From: Nephromyces sp. MM_2019 | Taxonomy: Eukaryota; Apicomplexa; Aconoidasida; Nephromycida | Assembly (NCBI GenBank): GCA_015657535.1 | Contig: JADHZB010001605.1 | Coordinates: forward strand, 5,644 to 36,816 | Length of the DNA: 31,173 bases | Direction of reading: 5' to 3' | Shown: in pieces, positions 1 through 10,712 of the stretch | Layout: the number at the start of each line of letters is the position of its first letter | Numbering within the stretch: position 1 is the stretch's first letter | Notes under the pieces: model-generated | The model's database searches: none | Told to the model about the DNA's origin: nothing | The model's input: only the letters and a program-made list of their open reading frames with translations | Made by a program: the position numbers and the translations under genes

Positions 1-180
1 TGTGCGCATCTCTGTGTGTGTGCGTATATCTGTGTACGAACTGTGTCATATGTGCGCATGCATGTGTGTGTGCGCATCTCTGTGTGTGTGCGTATCTGTG
101 TACGAACTGTGTCATATGTGCGCATGCATGTGTGCGCATCTATGTATGCGTATCTGTGTGTGTGCGTATTCCGATGTGTA
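1..180. repeat. TG-rich repeat with a 66-base tandem duplication
   Basis: Alternating TG-rich DNA. The segment around ACGAACTGTGTCATATGTGC occurs at about 36 and again at about 102, so a unit of about 66 bases is duplicated in tandem. The open frames across it encode only low-complexity Cys/Val/Met strings and are not believable genes. Confidence 0.8.
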
Positions 181-514
181 TCCCTGTATTCTGATATCTG
201 CATGTGTGCTAAATCTTTATGTTCATGCGTTCATTGTGCGTAGTGGCTATTTTTGTGCAGGTCTTTGTAGTTTTGCCTAATAATCTCATCTATGCACGCT
301 TTTTCACTGGCTTTTTCATTGGTGTTTTCACTGGCTTTTTCATTTGCTGCTAATTGAATAGCATCCTTTTAATTACTTGAACACTGTTTTCAGTATTCCT
401 TAGGCTCTACTGCTTCATTAAACTATGAAATTATCATGCTTGTATGCATAAAACCAGATGCTATTCCTTTTGTTAAAGAAGCAGTGTGTGAAAGATTATG
501 ACTGTGAATACGTA

Positions 515-715
515 TTCATGCGTGCACACACACAAATGCAAGCAGGGGCATGGGCATGCGCATAAAAGCGAAGAAGCGCACGCAACACTAGGCGTGCACA
601 CACGCACACAAAAATAAAAGCATATACTCACAAGCATGTACGCATACCGAAATAGACGCACACACGCAAATAATAGCAGTTCTGCACACATACCTACGCG
701 TAAGCACACACAATT
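515..715. repeat. CA-rich low-complexity tract
   Basis: A stretch dominated by CACACA and CGCACA words, complementary in type to the TG-rich tract at the start of the window. Both overlapping open frames are low-complexity shadows. Confidence 0.7.
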
Positions 716-894
716 TTGTTTAACGAAACTTTTGCGACTCTTCACGCACTATCACCTCACTCTCTGTATATTTCAGCTACTCATCGGAAGATTTTCTCAC
801 CTCTTCATCAACTTTCCCTGCATCATATAGTACTTACTACGATAGCACTTCCTCGATCTTCAATCATCTTCCAATCATTCTCTTTACTTTGCAG

Positions 895-978
895 CTTGGA
901 ATAACGTCGGAAGGTGCAGCCTTCCTGCTCTCACCTCTTCATAAACCGGACTATGACTCAGTCGCCTCCTTGACGGTA
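895..978 (+). CDS. candidate internal exon of the gene ending at 5397
   Basis: A strong pyrimidine-rich acceptor ending in TTTGCAG precedes an open frame that begins LGITSEGAAFLL and runs to a weak donor GTATTG at 979. An earlier donor, GTGCAG at 914, would leave a 19-base microexon whose phase fits the exon at 2423. The longer form ends in phase 0 and would need another exon before 2423, which I did not find. The L-x-ITS-x-G-x-x-FLL string resembles a segment of TFIIH subunit p52/Tfb2, but the downstream exons do not look like that protein, so I do not assign it. Exon status is moderate and identity unknown. Confidence 0.35.
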
Positions 979-1084
979 TTGTAAATACGAAAGATTTCGT
1001 ATTGATTTTGCTATGTAAATGACACACACACACAAATGCTAGATATTGGGAGCTTATACTATATAGCGTTATAGGGTAGTTAGG

Positions 1085-1300
1085 GGTAGGATAAGAGTGG
1101 ATTACCCTGGATTAAAGTTGATTTGTTTGGAGTAGAGCAGTTTAGCTTAGCTTAAATGAGCTTAGTTTAGATTAGAGTAGCTTACGTTAAGGCTTGGATT
1201 AGCATAGCTTAGCCTAGACTAAAGTGCCTTAGACTAGAGTAGCTCACCTTAAGGCTTGGATTGCCTTAGATTGGAGTAGCTTAGAGTAGCTACTGCTCTC
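1085..1300. repeat. degenerate TTAG/AGTAGCTTA-type repeat
   Basis: A non-coding block of diverged copies of a word like ATTAGAGTAGCTTA. The longest match is ATTAGAGTAGCTTACGTTAA near 1171 against a close copy near 1233, a period of about 62 bases, with a shorter copy near 1270. The rest of 979-2422 (outside this block and a TG-rich patch at 1905-1975) shows no supported exon. Confidence 0.6.
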
Positions 1301-2422
1301 CGAGCACTAGCTGGCTTCACTTTGAGATATTATACTTCCCGTTAACATATTTTTTTGCAGAGCTGTTAAAGGATTAAGGACTTCCTTTTAATAGGATTAA
1401 TGGCTGTTCTGCACTGCTTCATCCTTTGCCCTTTGCTTATAAATACATAGCTTTACCTGTGTGTGTGACTCTTTTCTTTCTGCATACACACTATAAGTCT
1501 GTTTATATCTCGTAATTAATAGTAAGAAGATAGGGCGCTTACTCATTTTCTGATTGCTTGTGTGTTGCAATTCTTCTATTGAGCTCTGGTTCTCTGTGTG
1601 CGTAGCTAAGCATTTAATGACAAACAATTAAAATCTCTTGTTTGTATATGAAAAAGTATAGAATCTGCTGCTTTTTCTTGAAAAATTGTGAAGTGATGAA
1701 AAAGTTATCGAAGAAAAAATCTGCACCTTCTTATGTTAATTACCATCTTCTTTTGGTATTTTCTGAGGGATTTTGTAGGCTTTTTTCGGTTTTTTTGTGG
1801 TTTTCTAATAAATGTGTGTGTTGTGTGCTTTTATAGTTACTTTTGGTGGTTTTTGCTTTCCTAGTGCTGTGCTTGTATTTACTTTTCTAATTTGCGTGTA
1901 TCTTGTGTGCTTCTCCAATGTGTGTGTTTGCATCTTTTCTGCTTCTCCAATGTGTGTGTGTGTGTGTGCATCTTTTCCGCTTTTCAAAAACTGATTATAA
2001 AGCCCCTTTGATGTTCATTTTACACTTCATCCCGGCAGTGTTTTCACCTTGTGTGTATGTACATCGCCTCTGCAGGTTTCTTGCTGTTTGTGTCTTGCTA
2101 TTTGCACTTTTTGACACCCGCACTCTTCCACATATAAGTTTTCTCTATAAGATGCACCATTTGTAAAATGCAGGTAGACATAATGGCAAAGATATGACTA
2201 TACAGGCAGCTATATGCACATACAGAGAAATGCACACGCGCAGAATAACGCACCCATTCAGATATATGCACACACAGAGATACAAGCAACGTTTTTTACT
2301 TAAAAATGATAGCGAAAAACCTCTAAACACATAATTTTCATTGTTTCTGATTTTTTTTTGGGTTATTGCTAATGCTGATGATGTTTAGGCTCTACTCTCG
2401 ACGTTGCTACCATATCCTCTAG

Positions 2423-5397
2423 GATCTCACCCTAACAAGTTTAGAGATTGTGTTGGAGATTCTCGCTTATCTGATTTTACTGGAGTAACTAATGGCATTG
2501 CCGATGCTACGGTTATACGGTAAGAAACTGGATTTCATTTTGGAGAGTGCTGTTTTCATGTGTATATGCTTGCCTCTTTCCTATTTGCGTATATGTTGGT
2601 GTCTCTGTGCTATCTCTATGTATCTATTTCGCTTCCTGCCTTCATCTCTGTGTTTCTCAACTATCTCTGTCTCTTTATCTTTTAATTTCTCTCCTTATCT
2701 CTTTTTGGCTCCCTCTTTCTCTGCTATCTGTCCTTTTCTTTCGCTACTATTTCTATCTCTATCTTTTTCTTTTTCTCTTTGTCTCTCTCTTTCTCCTTGT
2801 CTTTCTCTTTATCTCTCTTGCTTTGTTTTTCTCTTTTTCGTTCTCTTTGCCTCTCTTTGCCTCTCTTTCTCTTTGTCTTTGTCTTTGTCTACCTCTTTCT
2901 CTTCATCTTTGTTTCCCTCTCTCTCGCTTTGTCTTTCTCTTTCTCAAATATATACATGGCTTTTAGATTGCTAAGAAATCTGTTGTCTCGAGAGCAAATA
3001 GGAGACTTGCTCTTCTGCTGCATCACCGAAGAAGTATTTTCAAAAATAAGGTTTCTAGCTTGCTTGCGTACTAAAGCAGCGATAGCTTTTTCTATATATT
3101 GGGCTATTGTAGGCTCAATGCATATATATCACAAAATAAGTGCTCCTTGTATTTTATAAAGGGGGTACGCATTCACGCACACTCACACGCACGCACATGC
3201 TGCAATTGATGAGAAACCATAGTTTCATGTTCGATTAGCGGCTTTGAGGCCTTTATATTCCCTTCTTCTTCGCTGAGCCTTTTGTGAGGTGTAGATATAT
3301 GTTTGTGTGTTTATGATGCTATTCGCTTGTGAGCTTCTCCTAGTGCTGCCTTAGCGTGCTTGCGTGTGTTAATAGTTAGTAGTTTGGCTCTTCACTGAGT
3401 AGAATAATGCGTACTCTAAATGAGTTCCACCTCCTTCATGCTTTAACTGCTACAATGCAGTAGCTGGTTGCCTAGCTTTTATACAGCCTCATCAAGTGAG
3501 TTTGATAGATATTTTATTTTGATATATATGTCGCGATATGTTTTGTGTGTGTGTGTTGTGTGTACTGCATGTGCTGTGTGTGTGTACTGGATGTATTATG
3601 TATATACACTGTGTGTGTTGTTTTCATATGTTAACTCTATATGAATATTGTATCTGCATATTTGCGTTTTTGCTGCGTGTGCGCACACACATGCTTGCAC
3701 CTAATGTATGTTTTTTATGCATTTATGCATACCTACATTTCCTACATAAGTACTACCTGTACACATTTTTCCTAGTTTTTTCTCGATATTCAGCCGATAT
3801 AAATGCATCTACACTTCCTCTCATTATTTACGCACTGCAAAGCAGCAACCATAGGCATTCAAGTGTGTGTGTGTGTCTGTGTGTTCGAGCAAAACGAAAG
3901 AAAATACTGGTTCAAATGCTGAACATATCTTTTCAAAATTTCTCCTCTATCTGAAGAGTCTATAGCGAATGCTATCGCATACTTTAAGGATGTTTATACA
4001 GCATAATTTGCAGCGAAATCGAGTCAGCCTCTGATGAATCGGCTAGTGTTCAACACGCCTCTTTCTTTTTTACTTTACGTTTAGCATTTATTCTTCTGCA
4101 AACAAGTCGTTTATAAACTAAGCTATGCTTTTCCTAGTTTTTAGCTTTTTACTTTCTTTATTCGGTAGTTTGATAATGCTAGCATAGAGCACATGTGTGT
4201 GATATTCAAAAGGCAGCTCTAGTGAGTTTTTTGAGATCCCTTACTCGAAAGTTAGTCTCAATTCTTTGCTTTTTGATGAATTCTTGATTTTTTCATTGTT
4301 TTTCACAGTGCAATACCCTTCTTATCTGCTCCTTTGCTGGAAATGCTTGCTTTGTCGATGGAATCGGATACAGACCTGCTTATCTTCAAGGTGAGGTTGA
4401 TATTTCTTCTCGGTGTTTACTGTGCAAGCGGCTTTTTTCCTCCTTTTTTAGGGTTTGAAGATGAATTTATCTTCTTCTTTTCATTGAAGCTATTAGCGAA
4501 CTTTTATCATTGAGGCACACTGAAAGAAGCTGTGGCTATAAAAAGTAAATAGCGAGCAAAATTTTGTAGTTTAATGTACTAGGCTGTGGTTCTGAGACGC
4601 AACTGGTGCTACTGCCAGTCATGCAGTTTTCTCTACCGCTTCTAATGTAATGTGTGCTAAAAATAAGTCTAATATAGCTCATGCTACTACCCTTACAATC
4701 TCATAATACTAATCCACTTGCTGAAGCCGTTTTATCTCTTTAAAAACATCTTGGAGTTTCTTATTTCTTCTAAACTTTCCATAGTTTTTCCCGCCAGATA
4801 AGTTGGAGTTTCTTTTATAATTTTTTTTTCTACCCCTTATGCTTCTTCCTTTTGCAAATTTATGGAAGAAGAGCTGTTAGTATCATCAAAAGCCCTTTTA
4901 TGGGATCTGCAATTTATAGTAGAGGAATTACCGCTTTTAGAAAATCTTTCGGAAAAAATTCAATTGAACATAAATTGAGCTCTTTTTTTTAGAGTTTTCT
5001 AGGAAGATTTATTGCCAAAAAAAAAGATTTTTGACGAGTTTTCTGCGATTTTTAGTAGTTTGGAAAGCAGTGAAGGCTTCTTTCCAGAGACTGAATTTCG
5101 GATAAAGACAGTTACTCGAGTTTTCCTCGCTTATTTCATGGTTTAAACTCCGCTGAATCACCTGGATTTTTAAAAAGGCAAAATTTGGCTTTTTAATTGT
5201 TAAATGGAGCAATTTACTAGTATGTAAATCATTAAAAGAGCAGATGATTATAATAGTTTCCTATTAAGATAAGTTCGCCTATACTGTGTGTATTGAAGCT
5301 GACACCTACTCCCCCCTGCTTTTTTTTTCAGAAGGTCCTTGAAAATGGCCTCAGTAATCTCGTTTTCCAGGGTCTCTCTTCTCCGCAAGAATATTAA
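2423..5397 (+). CDS. unrecognised helical protein, C-terminal four exons (partial gene)
   Basis: Four exons join in consistent phase: 2423-2519, 2967-3050, 4309-4390 and 5332-5397, the last ending in TAA. They give about 108 residues beginning SHPNKFRDCVGDSRL, then VIRLLRNLLSREQIGDLLF, FSKISAIPFLSAPLLEM, LALSMESDTDLLIF and KKVLENGLSNLVFQGL, ending SSPQEY. Acceptors are good (CCTCTAG, CTTTTAG, TTCACAG, TTTTTTCAG). Donors are GTAAGA, GTTTCT (non-consensus) and GTGAGG. The chain is leucine-rich and predicted helical, like HEAT/ARM-type repeat ends, but I do not recognise the family. The 5' part is unresolved: the exon at 895 may belong, and the start may lie outside the window. The product beyond 'helical, probably intracellular' is unknown. 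Confidence 0.5.
2640..2950 (+). repeat. long CT-rich (polypyrimidine) microsatellite in an intron
   Basis: About 310 bases of TCTCTTTCTCTTTGTC-type DNA on the plus strand, lying in the intron between 2519 and 2967 and leading into the acceptor at 2966. The three overlapping open frames (Leu/Ser/Phe only) are composition artefacts. Confidence 0.85.
3538..3620. repeat. TG-rich tract
   Basis: TGTGTGTG and TGTGTACTG words inside the intron 3051-4308. A short CA-rich patch at 3170-3200 and another TG run near 3862 lie in the same intron. No exon is supported in the rest of that intron. Confidence 0.7.
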
Positions 5398-6600
5398 AAG
5401 TTTCATACTTTTTTCTTGAAAAGTGGTGGATCAGAGGAAACTACATGTCTTGCAAATGGCTTCTCTAAACTTTTAGTCAGCGTAGAGAAAAAGCAAGCAA
5501 CTTAAAAAAAACTAAGATTGGCGGCTACCTAGTTTATAGTATTCTTAAACGATTAGCCCTTGAAGTCTAAACACACGCAAAAACCTGCAAGTAGCAGGCT
5601 TCAAAAGAAGAATCATCATTTTCTTTTTCAAACCAAGGCAAAAGCAAAGAGTCTATTGCCAGGCGGAAGCGAAGAATCTCTAGCTCCATGCAGAAGCGAA
5701 GGGCCTGCTATTTTCATACTGCTACAGTTAGGCCTTTTAAGTTGCAAAATCGGCTCTAACTCAACTCTCTCTAGTAAATATATATTTTACACGTCTCACT
5801 GAAAGCGCTGCAATCATGATGCTGCGCGAATTCTTTTTCAGCGTTTATAGTAAGCATAAAATATTTGGTAGAAAGCCGTCATTTTCCAGGCCTATAATGA
5901 GAGCAGTTAAAATTCTTCACCTTCGGTACTGAGTTAACGAACATGTTCAATAGCTCTAGAACCCCCGTGGAATTTTGTTTTGGAAGTCAGGACTTCTTAG
6001 TTAGCCAAACGCTGTTTTGGAGGAAAGTATAACTTGTCAATCTCCTAGATATTGAATTTGGCAGGAAGAAATGCTCTACTTCCTTTGGATTTTTTCTTTT
6101 GAAGATACAAATGCTGCTCTGACATGAGCTCGCTCCCTGTTTTAGGGTCTTCCCTTCTTGCCGGGAGGAGCATCATTGGCACTTTGATACACGTATTGCT
6201 TGGAGTTAATAGATGTAATAGGCTGTATTCGTGGCAGCTAGTATGATGATTCTTTGCTTCACCCTCTTGACGGCAGCTATCAGAATGTTTTTTTAGGTTC
6301 AATGGTACTGCTTGTGAGTAGTTCGTCATTGAGCTAAATGCATGCCGATTGCCATCCGAAAAGGAAAAAAGGATTAGGTACTTTTTTAGCTCTATAAATA
6401 GATTTCAATGCTTAGACTTTGGTCAAGTGTTAGCAAAACACATCCCAGTTATTATATTCGTGTACTGGAAGGTTGTAAATTGATGAGGTCGAATCCCCGC
6501 CTCAATTTTGCGGCACTAGAACCTCTTCTTCTAAGCGGATAAAAGGGTTATTATTCAATAATCGTTGTACTTGCTAATGCCACGTCGAAATAGCGTGAAA
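5398..6600. other. spacer with no firmly supported gene
   Basis: This follows the stop of the helical-protein gene. A plus-strand open stretch at 5557-5802 (after an acceptor-like ATTAG, containing LLPGGSEESLAPC) and a 94-codon minus-strand open frame at 6045-6329 with an ATG are both long for this composition. Neither shows a family motif or a convincing splice partner. They are left as unproven. Confidence 0.4.
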
Positions 6601-7264
6601 ATGAGAGAAATCGCGGCCTTGCTGCTGCTTCTCTGCGGAAACTTGTTTGGGTTGAAGTTTCTTGAATATTTGCGGTAAATAAATGTTTTTGCTGAGATCG
6701 AGAAGTTTAGCGGAGAAAATTTTTTCCGGGTATATAAGCCATATACTTTTATTTTAGGCAGCCAAAAAAGGACAGCAGGAAACTCAAAATTTGTGAATTT
6801 ATGCCCTTTTAAATTGTTGTATCTACCATCATCTTGTTACACGATTCAAGGAGTCCATAAATTTGGAGAATAACGATTTCCGTGCTGGAAGGCTAAGCAG
6901 ACATATCATCTTTTTGTCATAGCTGATAGCTGATATTTAGCAGCATAGAACTTGGTGTTGCGTTGTTTTCTCCTTTACACTTAAGGCACTCGCGCCCTCT
7001 GGTATCCCATTTGTACGAGGCTATCAGAAGATGTATCTTCCACGGTTAGGCAACCTTGGTGTCTCTTCTTTATGCTTATGCGAGTGGCATTACGATAGTT
7101 CCTTAGAATTACACAAAAGTAAAAATTTACGCTATTCCCTCTCTGGGTAAGAATATATCCTAATGCGAGCCAATGGTAAAGAACTTGCATTTATTACCTC
7201 TAATTTTGGCAGCGTGTTTGATTTAGAAGCTTTATTGATGCCACAACCTTTTAATGAAAGCTAA
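6601..7264 (+). CDS. putative small secreted protein, short-exon gene
   Basis: An ATG at 6601 opens a signal-peptide-like exon, MREIAALLLLLCGNLFG, which ends at the donor GTAAAT (675). In phase, the exon from 6758 (acceptor TTTTAG) continues QPKKDSRKLKICEF and could stop by itself at 812 after about 43 residues. Further on, exon 6986-7146 (acceptor ACACTTAAG, donor GTAAGA) encodes 53 residues including SGIPFVRGYQKMYLPRLGNL, LCLCEWHYDSS and NLRYSLS. It joins in phase to a terminal exon 7213-7264 ending LLMPQPFNES and TAA. The junction from the 6758 exon to 6986 is not resolved: phases do not match directly. Either one secreted protein with a missed exon or two genes are possible. I do not recognise the family; export is inferred from the hydrophobic N-terminus only. 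Confidence 0.35.
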
Positions 7265-7585
7265 TCCAAGTTGGAATTCCTACTTTGGGTTTTGTCGCTA
7301 TTATTATTAAGTTGAGGAAAATAGTACAGAAGAAGCGTGAAAAAGGAGTTTTTTCATATTTTTGACAGGGAGGTATGATGAAGATTAAATAGTTTATAAA
7401 AAAATTATTAGATGATTATGCATCCTCCTAAATTGTGGTTAGAGGATATGCATTTATCACAATGCCACATATTTTTGCAATAACAAGCTTGATAACTAAG
7501 AAATATAAATCAATTCGCCAATTGCCGTATTATCTTGGAGATTAAATTTGATTTTTTCATTTCAATCGGGTCTCGAACTCTCTAG

Positions 7586-8366
7586 GAGAATATACGGCTG
7601 ACCCCTTACAAAAATACGAAGAATCTTTGCCAGGGTTCCAAAAGCTAGGCGGGGGCGAACAATGCACGAATAAAGATTAAGTTAATTTAGCTCGGTGTTC
7701 CATGGTTGACGCCCAACCATTTTTATGTACATATGAAATGAGTCTAAAAAACTGGAGGGACGCATCAACTGCCTCAAAAAATATTTTTATAGCGAAAAAT
7801 GAATATATTTCATCTCGCGGGCTATTAAAAAAGTTTCCTCCTTTTCAGAAAAAACCCTCTTCATTTCTTTGCTGTATGTGTTAAAGTTCCGAGTAAAGTT
7901 ATGGTTTTATTAAGAAGCTCTGAGGTTTTGAGGAAAATTTACTTTCTTCCGATCCGACTATGCAGCCGAAAGCTCCTAGCTGTGAATCAATGGGCAAACT
8001 TGTGCTACCTCCTCATATATTCATGGATACCCCAATATCTATCGTCCAGTGCGCTGGATTAAATCTCAAAATGTTATGATTACTCGATTATGACAGACTT
8101 TCCTTTTCTTGCCCTTAATTGGGACGGTACTTACTAGGTCACTGGCGATTCCCGACTACTAATCAATGCTAGCCAGCAGTCTGGGGGAATCAAGTACATG
8201 AATTTTATCCAATTTAATGTGTGTGTAACACCTTAAACGAGCAGATTGCATAACCAGCTCTCTTTTTTAGCAGCACACAGTGAATGAGGTTCCATTTAGG
8301 CTATTAGGGGATCACTCACTTTTTTTTCTCCATTACTTGCGACTTTTACGAGATATCCTGCAGTGA
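7586..8366 (+). CDS. putative extracellular cysteine-containing protein (5' end unresolved)
   Basis: Six exons join without a phase break: 7586-7634, 7691-7832, 7915-7924 (10 bases), 7966-8043, 8138-8218 and 8271-8366 (TGA), giving 151 residues. The first part reads PYKNTKNLCQ then ARCSMVDAQPFLCTYEMS, a C-x3-C-x8-C pattern with an aromatic strand that loosely recalls PAN/apple modules. Then come KKSSEPKAPSCESMG, LPPHIFMDTPISI, VTGDSRLLINASQQSGG and a C-terminal segment HSLFFLHYLRLLRDILQ. Acceptors are good (CTCTAG, ATTTAG, TATGCAG, TACTAG, TTTTTTAG). Several donors are weak (GTTCCA, GTTTCC, GTTTTG, GTCCAG, GTGTGT). No ATG exon with a signal peptide was found upstream, so the start is missing. 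Family and function are unknown; PAN is only a suggestion. Confidence 0.4.
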
Positions 8367-8790
8367 GACCACTTTCTATGTAAGACCTTAACTGCTATAA
8401 GCTGCATGGCTAAGCAGATGCACGATTATCGTAAGTGCACACTAGGTATTAATATCTGTAATCGCAGCAAAGCATAGTACCTGTTCCTTCAAATTTAATT
8501 GTCGATGAGCTAAATCAGCCGTAGAATAATGCGTTCTTTCTGATCTCCAAAGTAGTATAAACTGCAGTCCTTAAAGTGTAAACTCTGCCTTTGCCATGTT
8601 TTCTTTTCAATGGTCTTTTTCTGGATTGCCAGAGCGTCCATTAACACGCGCGTAAACTCTTTTTTTCCTAGGCAATAATGCATGAGCCGTAAATGTTTTA
8701 TTCGTTGAAGTTCAGAAAAAAATGACGAATAAAAATGCAACTATGACATGATCTCAGATTTTCCGAATACCTTGGATTCACTTTCTTCAG

Positions 8791-9241
8791 GGGCCCGTAG
8801 TAGATTCCTTTTCAGCAAATTGCCCTATAATATTTCCTAGGATAAAAGAACACGTCAAAATTTCAAGATAAATATTTTAAAATTAAAAGAAATAAAAAGC
8901 AATTAAATTACATGGCTCTATTCAGTTTGATTTGTATGTCTTGGTGCCTTTATTCTAATTTCTTGTGCTGCATTAAGTACAGAAGAATATACTAAAATCA
9001 AAACACAAGGCAGTACATCTGCTGATAAGAATGCATTCTTTAGGGTTTTTTGGGAGTGTGTTATATTGGACTGTGTGTGGTTTCGGGCTGTATAGATGTG
9101 TCGAACTTTGCATCGCTCTGCAAGAAATTAGTTGTTTTTCCGGGCACTGCTGTTTCAGGCTGTCACCCCGACATAAGAAAAATATTCGTGCACTTTACTG
9201 ACATCGATCCTGCGCATAACCGTCATGATGGAATTGGCTGA
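8791..9241 (+). CDS. candidate exons of a cysteine-rich protein
   Basis: Exon 9044-9241 is open from the acceptor CATTCTTTAG to TGA and encodes 65 residues with six cysteines, reading GVCYIGLCVVSGCIDVSNF, then ASLCKKLVVFPGTAVSGC and FTDIDPAHNRHDGIG. It has no ATG and so would need an upstream exon. A candidate at 8791 (acceptor TTTCTTCAG) encodes GPVVDSFSANCPIIFPRIK and can end in phase 0 at the donor GTCAAA (8854), compatible with 9044. An internal acceptor (GTTTCAG) at 9160 would also allow a shorter last exon. I do not recognise the protein. Chance openness is not excluded. Confidence 0.25.
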
Positions 9242-9596
9242 AAAACTAAAATTGGTAGGTGTGCTGAGCAACTCAAAGAATACCTAGAAAAAAAGCATTC
9301 CACTCATTTCTTTTTATAAGAAACGCAATTCCTTTTTTTTCAAAAATACTGCTAGCAGCAGGATAATAGCGTATGGAAAGTTCATAGTAGTTGCGAATTT
9401 TTGGACCCAAATAGTACTACATGTCACGTGAAAATGCTTGATAAACCAAGGGCCAAAGTTTTATTCACACGCAATACGGATGGCCTCAAAGAGATGGAAA
9501 TATATCCCATCTCATAATCCGAGTATTATCTCCTATTGCTTTGCATTTCGTTGGATATCTCCCTCATCAAGCACAATTATATGGTTATTCACTCTC

Positions 9597-9850
9597 ATTG
9601 AACCCAATTTGATAAGAAATCACCCTCGCTCAAGTGTATAGAAATTTGCAGCCATTGAATCCAATTTTGTATAAAGGCACCGTCACCTAGAATAGAAAAT
9701 TGCAGTTATTGAACTCAATTTTATAGAGAATCACCTTCACTCAAGTGTATAGAAAATTGCTCTTATTGAACCTAATTTTATAGGAAGTCAACCCCACTTA
9801 TTAGTATAGAAATTCCCTCCCATTAAACCTAATTTCCCCTCGAGCCACTC
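9597..9850. repeat. five imperfect tandem copies of a ~57-base unit
   Basis: Copies start at about 9597, 9654, 9708, 9765 and 9822, with spacings of 57, 54, 57 and 57. The shared core is ATTGAACCCAATTTTATA, then AGAAATCACCCTCACTCAAG and TGTATAGAAAATTGC. The period is a multiple of three, but TAG inside the unit closes the plus-strand frame seen in the first copy, so it does not look coding. An additional degraded copy may precede it near 9535. The flanking 9242-9596 and 9851-9958 show no supported gene. Confidence 0.8.
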
Positions 9851-9958
9851 CCACCTATTAACGTAAAATCCTTGATTATCCACGCCCCTTGCCATGACAC
9901 CAATCCCATGCATCGACACTAGATACTTACTCTCTTCCGTAGTCGTACACCTTGAAAT

Positions 9959-10318
9959 TCAACAAACTCGTTCTACCCACTCATCCGTGGACCTGACTAC
10001 TACTACTGCCGCAATATACACAGTGGATCCGCACACAGGGATAACCTAAAAATTGTGTAACAGAGTCTGAAGATCCCTCCCTCCTTTTATGCTCCTCGAA
10101 AAAGAAGCTGGCTTACTTCGATAGCTGTTTTCCTAGCAGTTTTGACTTTCCGTGGAATGATATAAATGAGGGCGAGAGGTCGCAGCGACGAGTGTACGTA
10201 CACCCGCGAAGTTTCCCATCACTTTATAATTTTGTTTGAAAATTGCTTCTTGTGGTACAAATTGTATTGCTCCTATAGCCAAGCTTATCAAAGATAAAAG
10301 AACTGCTTTATTCTCCAT
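9959..10318 (-). CDS. candidate small secreted protein, divergent from GRASP
   Basis: An ATG at 10318 (minus strand) opens MENKAVLLSLISLAIGAIQF, a good signal peptide or signal anchor. Two phase-consistent models exist with an acceptor TTTTTAG at 10046. (A) Donor GTGATG after 10223 joins exon 10045-9959, adding VIPVCGSTVYIAAVVVV and ending ERVC before TGA, 60 residues in total. (B) Donor GTGTAC after 10204 joins in the other frame, adding YPCVRIHCVYCGSSSS and stopping at 9981. Model B has more cysteines; model A is longer. The donor of B lies within the palindrome GTGTACGTACAC. No family is recognised. Only the N-terminal hydrophobic exon and acceptor are visible evidence. Confidence 0.3.
10192..10203. 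promoter_or_regulatory. palindrome GTGTACGTACAC
   Basis: A perfect 12-base palindrome about 510 bases upstream of the GRASP start codon, and within or just after the first exon of the divergent secreted candidate. The core TGTACGTACA occurs five times in the window. It could be a dimeric transcription-factor site; overlapping GTAC cores recall the core bound by Plasmodium AP2-G, but this is inference. Confidence 0.35.
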
Positions 10319-10712
10319 TTCCCCTTTAGCTCCTAGTCTCAAATTTCCATTCTCGATGCCGCCTAGAGTAGCTTTTTTCTGTGGGACGCTTCCTTTGCTG
10401 CCGACTCCTTTTAATAAGGTAAAGTAGTTGCCTTATTAAGAGAAGAACAACCAGATTTCCAATTGGAGCTTTCTCTTGTTTTTTTCAATTAGTCTACTAA
10501 ACTGCTAGTTTCTCCCCTTTGCTGTCCTTTGGAGATCCATATTGAACACCGACTTGAGCAGCAGCGCTGAATCATTGAGCTCTAAACAGGAAACGCATGA
10601 CATGGCCACATTATAGTAACCGCTAAGTAGGTGAATTAAGCTTTTTGCTTAGTTGCGTATCTCTGAAGTATTTTGTAGACATCAGCAAAGTACGCAGAAG
10701 GAGGACTTTACG

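Noticed and set aside
2..280. Cys/Val/Met-rich open frames in TG-repeat DNA
   Set aside because: The composition of the repeat alone produces them in several frames; there are no splice or family signals.
895..978. Assignment to TFIIH p52/Tfb2 from the ITSEG-x-x-FLL string
   Set aside because: Only a few residues match and the downstream exons do not continue the family.
2492..2974. 160-codon open frame rich in Ser/Leu/Phe
   Set aside because: It is generated by the CT-rich microsatellite in an intron; a real exon boundary (donor at 2520) cuts through its start.
6045..6329. 94-codon minus-strand open frame with ATG
   Set aside because: No signal, family motif or splice partner was found; it may be chance, so it is not called as a gene.
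6465..6520. tRNA-like GAGGTCGAATCCCC segment
   Set aside because: The B-box-like word lacks one T of the consensus, and no matching A box, anticodon arm or acceptor stem could be folded around it.
6981..7190. 69-codon minus-strand open frame
   Set aside because: It is antisense to the better-supported plus-strand exon 6986-7146, which has matching splice sites and a phase partner.
8510..8740. 76-codon minus-strand open frame
   Set aside because: It looks somewhat protein-like but has no splice partner or recognised motif; left uncalled.
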